Assembly (NCBI GenBank): GCA_034336665.1
Contig: CM067568.1
Span: forward strand, 44,124,770 to 44,188,769
DNA: 64,000 bases
Direction of reading: 5' to 3'
Source: Luscinia megarhynchos
Taxonomy: Eukaryota > Chordata > Aves > Passeriformes > Turdidae
The stretch's first letter is position 1, and each line of letters starts with the position of its first letter. A program made the translations under genes and the position numbers. Positions 53,450 through 64,000 of this stretch are shown in pieces. The notes under the pieces are model-generated. The model saw nothing but the letters and a program-made list of their open reading frames with translations. It was not told where the DNA came from and did not search any database.

Positions 53450-53482
53450 TTTTTTCTTTTTTTTTTTTTTTTTCTTTTTTTT
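53450..53482. repeat. Poly(T) tract (poly(A) in FOXN3 sense)
   Basis: Thirty-one T residues are broken by only two C residues, with the longest pure run being 17. On the FOXN3 strand this is an A tract within the predicted UTR. Confidence 0.95.
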
Positions 53483-53646
53483 AAACAGAAGTAGGGAGAG
53501 GGGGGCTGAATGTGCAGACAAGGCAGTATAATTCAACCATCCAAGCCCTACCAGAGCATGAAGATTTTATTTTTAATATTGCAGAGTAAGTTCCCCAACA
53601 GTCAGTGTTTGTCCCTGAAGAAGGTTAAACCTTAAACACCTGCTTC

Positions 53647-53726
53647 AAAAAAACCCCAACAATAACAAAAAAGAACCAAAACAAAAACAAAACAAAACAA
53701 AAAAAGAAAACCCCCAAAAAACAAAC
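53647..53726. repeat. A-rich (AAAAC)-type low-complexity tract
   Basis: The tract is nearly free of G and T and is built from AAAAC/AACA units. In the FOXN3 sense it is U/G-rich, of the kind bound by ELAV-type proteins (inference). Confidence 0.9.
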
Positions 53727-54930
53727 TCTAAGCCTAAGGGCTTAAAAATTAGAGGCATAGCCTTTTTCTCTATTTTCTATATTTATATGAAAATAATTCA
53801 TGCTTCATGCTAAATACATTATTTACCTTACAAGAACTTTGTCATCTTTGAATAAAAAGAATTGTTTGCTTTTTGTTTTCCACCCTTCCCTAAAGAATCC
53901 ATGCAATGTGGATCAAATTTCTTCTGCTGGCTATGCTGGTTGAATCTGGAAATTTGTTGTCATTTTTGCACAGATGAATCCTGACTGATGGTCACTGCAC
54001 ACTCATTTCTGAGGGCAGTGTAGGAGCTCTTTTGTTGAACTTCTGAATTTTACTGTTCACCAATACACTTTTCTTCTATTTTTAAATACAGAATACTACT
54101 AATGGCAGGTTTTGTAGCTTTGTTTCCCCTCTTAGATCAAGGATGTGATCCACAGAGAAAGATTCTGATGTACATTGTATCTACTGTAATTTCTTAGACT
54201 TGATTACTTTTCACTCAGGCAGTTTAGAAGACATAGTTTGTTTTTCCCTATTACTATTATTTTTTGCACGCAGTGCCAATCTTCAGGCTTATGGCTTTTT
54301 GAACATTCTTTCAATTTAATATAGAAGACAGACTTCAATGGTTAACAATGCTACTAATAGTCATCCCCTCCCATTTCACTGTTTCACTGAAACCATTGCA
54401 TACATAGTTTAAATTTTCTCAAATTTAAGAGTTATCAGTCTTCACATTATGAGCCACATAGAATACGTGACACACTAGAAGTGCATTACTGCTTGCACAG
54501 TTGCCACCAGTGGCTGTCTAAAGACTTGTATGGCACAACATCTCCTAGTGCCACTAAATAGTTCTTGGTTGAGAAGTATGTGCCTCCTGTTTCCCACAAA
54601 TTTCTTTATTCACATTCACTTCTAACCCAATTGTAAGGCCATTAAAAAAAATCTTAAGGGCCAGGCCTGAATGAATACTAAATTATGCACAGCTCTTCTA
54701 CAATAAGAGGGATTTCCACATGCCCAATTTTACTCCCATCACATTAATGTTGGTATCACTGCGTATTCAACCATGCATTTTTGACAAGCTGGAGAAAGCA
54801 ATGGTGATTTTGGCTTTCCTTTTTTGTTAACTTTTTGTCTTCAGGTAATGAAAAGCTTTTGTAAATTAGCTGAGTGTCAGTATGAGTTCTATGGCTTCAA
54901 TCTCCTTTAAAAATAAAAATCTTAAGGGTC

Positions 54931-54998
54931 AAAAAAAAAAAATCAACCCAAAGAAACAAAACAAAAAGAAATAGAAGAAAAACAAAAAAGGAAAAAAT
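54931..54998. repeat. A-rich low-complexity tract shortly after the FOXN3 stop
   Basis: The tract starts with A12 and continues as A-rich, purine-heavy sequence with no clear unit. It is a U-rich stretch in the proximal FOXN3 UTR. Confidence 0.85.
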
Positions 54999-55081
54999 TG
55001 CTGATATTGCCACAAATCATTAGAATTCACCTGACGTGCTGAAACAAAACTTTGTAAGTTCAAACAAATCATTGATTTGTT

Positions 55082-55631
55082 CTAATTTTTTGTGGTTTCC
55101 TTTTGCTCTTTCTGCCCCTTTGCCGTCCGATTGGTGATGTTGTTCAAACAGGATCGAATTCCTGCTAAATGCAGGAGTGATCCTGCTGCTTCTTTCATCT
55201 CCTCATCGTCACTTTCAGGGGGCTTTTCTGTACGTCTCTTTTTAAGAGGCAGTGTGTCACTTGGTACTTTTTTCGCCTTCATTAAATGTTGCCTTTTCTT
55301 GTGCTGGGATGCATATCCACTGTCAGCTAAAGAATCCTTGGTCTCCTTCCGACTCTGCTTTTTGTCCTCCTCTTCTGTTTCACTATGGCTCTCATGGCTC
55401 TGGAAGCTAACTTCACTCCCTTCACTGCTGTCTTGGCTACCTTTAGTTGCAAATTCATACTGGTCGTCAGCAGAGGAAGAGGAAACGGAGTCACTAGCAG
55501 GGGATGTGCTCCTGTGGTTGGAAGATTTGGCACTGCTGTAGTTGTGATCCTCCTTTGGGTCACCGCTAACAACTGGAGAGCCGCAGGACTGTTCGCTTTC
55601 CGTCCGCATCCGGCAGTTTGTTATTCCATTC
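55082..55631 (-). CDS. FOXN3: FOXN3 terminal coding exon (C-terminal 182 residues, partial gene)
   Basis: This exon encodes the C-terminal part of forkhead box N3, a nuclear winged-helix transcriptional repressor linked to cell-cycle checkpoint control. The exon's first base completes a split Arg codon. The peptide then opens [20 protein letters not shown], which I recognise from vertebrate FOXN3. Within the 182 exon-encoded residues I see a Ser-rich stretch (about 32-53), an acidic stretch (84-89), basic clusters resembling a nuclear localisation signal (111-121 and 129-136, LKKRRTEK), and the FOXN2/FOXN3-type C-terminal block [20 protein letters not shown] (141-160). The peptide ends KETTKN followed by TAG. 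The family is about 490 residues long, so this is roughly the last 37%. The forkhead DNA-binding domain lies in exons outside the window. An open frame continues 26 codons upstream of the acceptor, but that part is intron. The exon is intact, with no frameshift. Confidence 0.97.
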
Positions 55632-55662
55632 CTGTAAAAACAAACCCAAGCAGTCTTAGAAG
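55632..55662 (-). other. FOXN3: Splice acceptor of the FOXN3 last exon
   Basis: Read on the minus strand, the bases before the exon form a T-rich tract (GGGTTTGTTTTTACAG) ending in the AG acceptor, with the exon starting at G. This junction leaves a phase that completes an Arg codon, matching the Met-Arg-Asn-Gly join known in vertebrate FOXN3. The exact branch point cannot be fixed; a candidate A lies in the CTAAGAC-like stretch just upstream. Confidence 0.9.
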
Positions 55663-58600
55663 ATACAGAGGTGCGATCCTGCTTCAAAGCAAAAGATGAT
55701 ACAGCCAACTGAAAGATAAATTGAAATTACAATCTGAAACTATGACTACCAAAGTAACGTCCATGCAAGCTGGTTTCAAAGCCTAATTGCTCGTGGATTG
55801 GACTTGACATACAAAACAAGCCAAAAGATGCAAAATAGCACAAGAAGCAGGAACAAGTAGGGGATGGTTACAAATAAAAAATGTGTAAAATAGTATTGAT
55901 TTAAATTTCAATGAATAGTTTACACTTCCAAAAATTAAAAAGAAAAAACCCCAGCATTACTTTATTGTCTTCTCGGTAAATAAACTCTGATAAGTTGAAT
56001 AAATAATCCCTCTTTTTCATATAACGGGACACTACCAAAAAGCGTGAGGAAGAGACACTAGCTTTCTTGGGCAAGTCCATGCCTCCTCTGAAAGACACTT
56101 CCCAACTCTAATTCCAACTCGCATTCCAAGTGCAGGAGATGTTTCACCGGGAAGTAGCACAACTTCTATTTAGGATTCTTTCCAAGACAAGGAGCGACCA
56201 GGTCCAGGTACAGTTCTGATCCTGATCAGTTAATAAATAACCTTAAAAGCAATACAATCTTAAGCCACTAGCTGCCAAGAAAATATTAGAACGTGTTCAA
56301 AACAAGGAGTAGAAACAATAAATTTGGATTTGCTCTAGAATCCGTCATTTCGCCCTTTGCTTTTATGGCACCCTGTGCAGTGGGAACTACTGCAGCATGA
56401 TGTATTTAAAAACAAACAAATTTTTTTTCTGGAGTAAAAAGTGTTAGAGTATTGCCACTGACTTTAAAAAACAGAATACGATGATTACAATAGCATTGAA
56501 GAAGGCACTGATTCTGTGCAATGCTTAACTCCTGCTGGAAAGGAGGAGAGTAGGATGCCTGTCATTGAGTAAAGCCATCATCACTGCCACCTGCCAGTTT
56601 ACCAGCCTTGAATCTCTCTGGCAGTGAAAAAAATCCAACAAAAAAGCAAGACTGTTTAAACCTTCACATGATAAACTGATTTAAAGCCTGCTTTTGCCAT
56701 CTTTGTGCTACCATTGGAGTGCTTTTGCACAATTGAATACAGACGTTTCTTAAGAGGAATGGCACAATGGCAAGTCCAGAGTATTACTACTCTTCAACTT
56801 AAAAAAAAATGGGAAAGTAGGATTCAGGCATTAGATCTCATGCACGGTTTCCTTACACAAGAAACAGCAGAGTATTACACATTTCTGAAAGGCAAGGTTG
56901 AAAGGTGGGAAAAATAAGAGTGGTATGCAATTCCACAGTTCCTGTTCATCTAAATGCCCTTGTCTGCAAGAGCTCACTGAGATAAGAAACCCCCCTGCAT
57001 TTATGAACCAGTGACAGGACAATGCTAGAAGGCAGCAAATTCATTGGTCATTCCAAATGTTATTTACAGTGCTTTCAAAGAAATGTATAGAATAGAAGGT
57101 ACACTTATTAGCAAAGAAAGCCCCTTGCCAACCTCTTTTGCTCAACTAAATTACTTTCACCTAGATTTCTGAGTAGATGTATGATCCATAAATTCCATAT
57201 TGAACGCAGAAGGAATACACAAAGCTCCTTCAATTATTAATAACTAAGTGCAATGTCATTCATGATTGTGCAGCAAGCCAGCTGCATTTACTCTGTGATG
57301 GCTTGCAACTGCAGGGGTTGTCATTAGAGGATGCCAAATGCTTAGAAGAAGAAATCATCCATACTAAGCTAGTTATAAGGTGAATTTATAACCAACTCCT
57401 TAAGATCAGCCATTACAAGGAAGCATGTGATGAATTTTAAGTGACAGATTTTTCATTTTTAGGGTAAATTTACATTTAAAGATGTTAAAAATTATCATAA
57501 ATTAGCATAAAATTAAAGTTATTTGATTTTACTAGGCAGCTAAAAGTCAGAGCAATATGGCTCACTAAAAATCACACGTTATTAACTTCTCATTAAAAAA
57601 TAACAATCAATTCTTGCTCCAAGGAAACAAATACAGGACAGAATAGGTGGGAACTCCCTGACTGCAAGTGAACAAAGCTTCTAACGGGTGTGATTAAACC
57701 AAGATACCCATTTCTGTGCTATTTAGATCTACTCTTGTTAGTTTGTACAAAGACTGTCAATAAAAGGAAGGCCACAGCTCCATCGAGCAGCACAACCACG
57801 TGCCAAAGAAATATCCCTGATTTTCTCTGCTCTTGAGTCTCTAGTGTTGCCTTTACATAAAGGGGCTATAATTTGGATTCAAAAGCTCTGATCAAGGGAC
57901 TTACTCAAGATCACAATTCCTCCAAATCAGCATAAAAAATAGAATGAAATGCCCAGGGAGTACAGAGGGACATCCCAGGGGAGGGTGTACTATGGGGCTA
58001 GCATCTCACAGTGAGTGTCTGCAAACAGAGATGCTGGTAAAGAAAAACAGAAGTTCACAAAGAGGTGCAAAAAAAGGAATTACTTGAAATAAAAAGGGGG
58101 AGAAAAGGAAATACCAATACACTTCAGAAGAAAGGCTTCTATGGTGGAACTGGTCAGGAAATGGATAGCGTTTGCATCTCAGAAAAATCTTTGGGTTTCA
58201 CTTACATTTTGAAAGATTTCCAACCAGTTCTGCTTGAGGAAATACAAAAGGAAGAGAAAGCAGGTCAAGGAGAGAATTAGCAAAGGATATTTGCAGAAAA
58301 GTAAAAAGTTACACAGGCAGAGTGCTTTAGGATATTCACAACATCAAAAGTCATGTACCCTGGAAGTAAATTAATCTGATCTGCATCTTAATATGCAACA
58401 GCTCAAACATTAGATGAGTTACTTATAACTGATATTATAGTAAGAGTTGAACTAACTAATATCTAAACAATTCATATTCCAAACATGCTTCTGAGACATC
58501 TCAAACTCTATGCTGCTCTTACACAATCATATATTCATTACGAAATGAATGTGGGATCTACTTAGCTCAATTTAGACCATCAGTGGACAGAACTCCCCTG

Positions 58601-61600
58601 GGTTTCAGGACACAGATTTCGGCTAGCTCAATTTATTTTTGCTAACAGTTCTGGCTGTAACTCTCACTTTGTTACTGAAACAATAACAGATTAACAAGCT
58701 CTTGCTCTGATGTTGAGTACTTTTAAATTACAGATGGAAAGAAAAGGTATTTAAGAATTCTGTGCTTACTATAACGAGGGGAAATTTATTTTCAGTAATA
58801 CCTCATTTTCCCCCCTTTTTTTTGCTCAGAACTTTATTTCAAAATGTCCAGAAACTGACATATTTTCATGTTTTAAAGCAGTGGCTTGCTCTTTCAGGAG
58901 AGTCAATGGGACAGACAGTAGAGCTTTTCATCCTACTGACACGGACTATCTTATTTGCTTGAGGGAACTGAGCCTAAAGCAATGTGCACAGATTCTTTTT
59001 AGAATATTTCCAATTGGTTGTAGCACAATGACACTCACTACTCAAGCACTGCAGATGTAAGTTTGGACTTCTGAAAGTCTGACTTCATTCCCACTGTTAA
59101 TAGATATGAACTCTGCTACCAATGTCATCAGAAGCCAGACAGGACTCCCAGCAGCTGGGTCTCAAGTCAGAGGAAATAATATCCTTTGCACAGTGTTAGT
59201 GTCTCTGCCTTTCAAAGAGGTCTTCCTCAGGAGGAGACAAAAGTCAGTCTGTCATTTTACCGAGTACAGGCATATCTTCCTTGAATTTCTCTTCTAGCTT
59301 GAAAAAAAGATAGGTAATCACATTCTGTTTGCAAAATGGCAAAGGTTTTGCTGAAAAATACTTACTGCATTTCACACTTGAGACAGATATATTCCTTTGA
59401 TGAACAAAGAAAACCTATGTGGAGTTTAAATCACCTTAATCTACCTCTGATCCTTCCGGATGACAGATACTGTGTACCCATAGATGACAGTTTTTGTATG
59501 TAACTGGAAACACACAGTTAGAAGATACAAAGAAAATAGTGCAGGTAAGCTGGGTCTGTAGATTTTGACATGTCCCAGGTTTGCTTAAAAAAAACCCCAC
59601 TTTTTTATTTCAAAGGAAAATTCAGTTCAGTCAGAACTTTTGGCTACATCTAGCTGAACTGCTTCTTAAAACCACTACAGACCAGCAGATAGAAGGATGA
59701 ACAAGCATATGAAAAGTAAGTGGTGCTCACTGGCTCTACGATGAGATTCAGTCAGGGGTTACTGAGTTAAAAGTCAACAGTGAGCTGTTCACAATAGTGA
59801 CAGAAGCTCTTACAAAGGTACTTCAGAGAAAAATTGTATGCAAAGGACCACAGTAAATACAATTCATGAACTGCCAGCAGTATCAGCAGCAGATCTGAAA
59901 TTAAGACAAATGGAGCCCTGTGCATTTTGTAAAGAAAGAATAATCAAATTAGTCAGCATTACTGTCCTTCAGTTACTAAAGAATTCCTTCGGCACCCAAG
60001 GATAACTCATCCTGCCTGTTACAGCTGGGGACAGCAATGCAATGCCACAGGGATGATCTGGGGTTTGTTAAACTCATCATGCCAGTGGTAAGCACTATGA
60101 AGATACAATTAAGAATTTATGGAAGGAAATACCTACCAATTCCTTCATCTAAGCAAAAATAGTAATTCACAGTTAATGTCAGTGAATGATAATAATTCTA
60201 CTTATGTTTTGGCATTTACTCTGCACAAGCTTCTTATGTTTGTTTTATTTAAAGACTGCTTGAATGGCTGCTTCAAGGGAGGAAAATAGAAGCAAAAATA
60301 AAGTCACAATAATAAAAGCTATGCCCAAGGAATAATCTAGTAATTGCCCTATAATTTTAAAGTGCAAATAATTCTAAATAACCATTTTCCATCTTCAGAT
60401 AAGGTTAAACACAAAACTCATTCTTGTCATGCCCCAGTGATCAGAAGTTGCATAAGGAACTGTGGCATTAATAGCAGAAGAACAGGTATTTTAAAATCTA
60501 CTCATGATGAAGTAGGTAAGGTTTGTTAGTGTTGCATTTCAGGGTGTTTTGTTGTTTTTATGATGGTTTCTTGTTGATTTTTTAAATTCCTCAAAATCAA
60601 GGGAGAGCTGTAGCTCTGCTGGCGCATGTGCACTTGCTTTCCCTATGAAGAAAAAGAACTTTATCTTGGAAACTTGAGCAGAAGTATTTTTTAACTGAGG
60701 GAAGTTCTTTGGGAAGCCTGTGTGTAATTTACAGGTAATTGTGATATTCCTTGAGAATGCCTTAACCCCAGACAACATCTATGCAGCTGCTTGCTCTTCC
60801 CTGCTCCAGGTGGGACTGGGAGGAGAATTGGAAAAGGGTAACCATGAGTTGAGATACGAACACTTTGAAATAAAGTAAATAAGAACAAAACCAGTAACAA
60901 CAACGACGATGAAGATGACGAAAAGAGAGGTAACAAAAAGGCAAGTAAAACACAAGAAAGATGAGGGATGCACAACACAACTGCTCCCAACTCAACCCCC
61001 CCTCAGGAGTGATCAGCTCCTCCCTGCCAACTCTCCAGATTATACTTTGTGGTATGGAGTATCCCTCTGACCAGTTCAGGTTACCTGCCCTGCCCCTGCT
61101 CCCTCTCAACTTCTTGCACGTGCGCACTGGCAGAGCATGGGAAACTGAAAAACCCTTGACTTGGGACAAGTTCTGATCAGCAACTAAACCATCAGCATAT
61201 TATCAATCTTATACTAAATCCAACACAGAGCTCTGTACTGTTACTAGGAAGAAAATAAACTCCATCCCAGCCAAAACCAGGAGAGAGAAAGTACAAATAT
61301 TTGGTGAAGAAGAATTGGATGTAATTTCCCAGTAATTTTTATTTTTAACCTGCAGTAATTTAAAACCCAAGGTATTTCTAATAAACAGTACCAGAAGCAA
61401 TCTAACCTATTACTTAGGCACATGCAGCATATGAAAAAGGGTTTTTTAAAAATTACCAAGGATATTTTGTAAAACATCTTCTCCAAAATAACCTGAACCA
61501 AATTACAAGGCCTATGCTAAACAGCTAGTAAGGTTCTCTGTGGACTGAATTTCCATCAACCTCACCTCAGTGGATCTGTCCACATTAGGCAGATGAGAGG

Positions 61601-64000
61601 CTTAGGCTCAGTAGTCCTACTGTAGTTTTACTGTATGGCAGCAGGACTTGGGCATACTCACAAACCACCCACACACTACAGATAACTGGAGAAATCACAA
61701 TCATGGTGAAAACTGACATTATGTAATCTCAAATGTTAGATCAACTTCCAAGCTTGTGCTCTTCCCAAGGGTTGATGTAACAGGTTAACACCTGACTATT
61801 GTGGAAGGTGATTATATATGGTAAGAGCTTAGTGCATCTTGCCAAGACACATGGATGTCACATGCACTGGCCACTTGGACAGATAGTGTTCCTACCAAAA
61901 CAACACAGAAGTTCTCCTAGGAAAACATTTAAAATATATTTTCCAATAGATGATGATAGGAAGAGCAAGAGCTCACTTTTACCTTGCATGTCAGGAACTA
62001 CTGGTTTTGCTTGCTTTCACTGAATACCTCTGTCAGTCAGTATTTTCTTTTCTACATATCCAGACTATCACTGCATTCGCTTTTATATTCTCTCAGGGAA
62101 CTATACAGGGATATGGTCTGCCAAAAATATCCCCAAAATACGATGGATCTCATGCTAGACATGCTACACGCTGTGCAGCTTTGAAGCGTTATTTTTCCCT
62201 GCTGTTTTTGGGTGGGTCTTAGACTTGTCAGCCACTACATGGAAAATATGGATGGTAAACAAGCTAAAAGTGGTGTGAATAAAGTAAATAAAAAGCTACT
62301 GTCAAAACACATCCAATTATGCTCTGTTGTGGAGATTTAACACCAGAGGATGATTTTCAAAGTAAAAATAGTGTGGGATGCCTTTCCGTTTGTAGATTAG
62401 TTTGGAATGAAAGGCCTATTTGTGCAATTTAAGCCAAATGCACTATAAAATAATGATAATCTCCTCAATTGCAAATCTTTATTCATGGGAAGTCATGTTT
62501 GTTAAATAATTTTCAGGAGGGTTTTTTAACCCAAATTGTTTAATTCAATTGTACCTTATTTTATATATAAAATATAAAGGAATTACATGTAATTACAAGG
62601 GAAGAGCAACACATTGATACCTTGTGCAGGAACGAAATATGCCAATGCATTCAGTCACACTGTCAAAGATTAACAGCACAGTAAAATTTTCTATTGATGG
62701 GAGTTAACACATCAGAAATCACAGATTTCAGCTTCTTAGTCCAATGCTATAGTTTTGGCCTCCTTTCTGAATAACAGATTAGTCAAAACACCCCATCTAA
62801 TTCCAACTGCAAATTTAACCCAGGACCAAACCTTTTGTTACTGTGTTTTGGTACTCATGGCATTGCACAGCAGGACACCATACTGCAAGTTATTTGCACC
62901 AGCTTGGGGGACAACTAAACCAAAGACTATTAAGATATTGAGGAAATAGGATGCAAAATGAAATAAACAGCTCAGACAGCAAGGAAGTGACAAGTGACAA
63001 AGACCAGCATCTTACAGAAGAACCTGATTCCTACATATGGTAACTAAAGAAAATCAGTTAAAGAGATTTAATTTATTATGCAACTATCTGCTACAAAGAA
63101 AATGCTCATGGTCCCCTATGAGACTGACAAAAACTACCTTCTTCAGGTGGACTTAGGCCTTTTGTTTACAGCACAAAATGAACACTTCTCAAGAAAACAG
63201 ATATTTGATTTAGAAAATCTTAGACGGAAGCTGTCTGGCTTCTCAATGTATAGGCAGAAGCACACAATTTCAGCAGAAACCTTAACAGGAGACTGTACCA
63301 CCTCCCATGGCTGCCCAGACCTCCCTCCTGGTAAAAACCTAGTGGGGAAAATCAACCTTCCTGCACCTAAACAGGTCTGAAAACATCCCCTACCAGCCTG
63401 ACTGGCCCATCATCCTCTGTGCAGGAATGACAGCTCAATCTGAGCAATCCACCTACTCTTAAATTGCAAAATAAGGCTGCATGGATGCTGTGTTAAATTT
63501 CCTCTGCTGCACATTATAAGCAGAAGTTATTCTCATGAGACGCCATGAAAGCTCAACACGACAGGTCCTATTTAGTCTTGTGTATCTGAGGAGAGGGGCT
63601 GGCACCAAGAAACAGTGTTATTTTAACGGGAACTGATAACAGAAGTATCCAGTTTTAAGAGGACCAGATGATGTTCTTAGAGGCACTGTGAAACCAGATT
63701 GATCTTCTTCCTAAAGAAATTCTGAATCGTATTATCCCTGAGGGAAAACAAGACAAAACTGCCTGCTGAACTCGCTCTGTTGAAGAGAGTCCCCTAACTT
63801 CTCAAAAGCTTTCAAAGCCTCTTGTCTGTGCTTCCCTCTGCCTTTCAAGAATTAAAAGAGGGGATATTGCAGGAGATTTTAAATATGAGCAGACATTATG
63901 CACATCAGGAATATATTCATAGCAAGCTATTTCTAATACTGCCTAAGGCTGGAGAAGAGAACAAAAAGAATTCGAAATGTCTGCATTGACTAATTATAAA
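55663..64000 (-). other. FOXN3: FOXN3 intron upstream of the last exon (partial)
   Basis: This stretch lies 5' of the last FOXN3 exon on the minus strand and continues past the window edge. I looked for the preceding exon, which in vertebrate FOXN3 encodes a Pro-rich segment ending just before the Asn-Gly-Ile junction, and did not find it. No other open frame here resembles a known protein. The stretch is AT-rich with no obvious CR1 copy. A short GA/GAC-rich patch lies at 60898-60930 and a T-run near 58815-58822. Confidence 0.8.

Larger units (their letters stand above)
48225..55081 (-). other. FOXN3: Predicted FOXN3 3' untranslated region
   Basis: The sequence downstream of the TAG stop on the minus strand shows no other gene before a well-formed poly(A) signal at 48244-48249, which predicts a UTR of about 6.8 kb. 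In the mRNA sense it carries U-rich segments (from A-rich + strand DNA at 53647-53726 and 54931-54998), one long A tract (53450-53482), a Pumilio-type UGUAAAUA (48304-48311) and a CR1 remnant in antisense (about 50419-50505). Three inverted repeats lie at 51026-51145. Other AATAAA hexamers on this strand, at 54605-54610, 53566-53571 and 53130-53135, could give shorter isoforms. The continuity and end of the UTR are inferred, not shown. Confidence 0.65.

Noticed and set aside
55092..55541. 149-codon + strand frame
   Set aside because: It is the antisense shadow of the FOXN3 coding exon.
1..64000. Endogenous retrovirus or other viral insertion, CRISPR array, or mitochondrial insert
   Set aside because: No gag-pol-like frame, paired LTRs, regularly spaced palindromic repeats or recognisable mitochondrial gene was found. 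Only CR1 fragments are clear.

Overview
The window looks like AT-rich vertebrate nuclear DNA, most likely from a bird. It holds four dispersed CR1 LINE fragments whose 3' ends match the sauropsid CR1 type, and few other recognisable interspersed repeats. There is one clearly identifiable protein-coding exon. Bird rather than another sauropsid is an inference from CR1 type, low repeat density and short gene-tail geometry; the species cannot be named from the sequence.

Right part (about 48.2-64 kb): this is the 3' end of FOXN3 (forkhead box N3), transcribed on the minus strand. The last coding exon (55082-55631) has a good splice acceptor and encodes the C-terminal 182 residues. Its predicted 3' UTR of about 6.8 kb runs left to a convincing distal poly(A) signal at 48244-48249. 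From 55632 to the right edge lies FOXN3 intron. The forkhead domain exons are not in this window.

Left and middle part (1-48.2 kb): this is the gene-poor 3' flank of FOXN3. It contains CR1 fragments at about 4.0-4.5, 8.06-8.45 and 39.5-39.6 kb, and one compact GC-rich block at 13.0-16.0 kb. That block holds two CpG-island-like segments, a 27-copy, 20-bp GC-rich minisatellite, a short 40-bp tandem repeat and one intact tRNA-Thr(UGU) gene on the minus strand. I found no convincing protein-coding gene in this part. The open frames there are short, GC-driven or repeat-driven.

I found no CRISPR array, provirus or novel gene system. The items most worth a second look are the GC-rich block with orphan CpG islands, the cluster of three perfect inverted repeats inside the predicted FOXN3 3' UTR, and some candidate regulatory elements in the flank.
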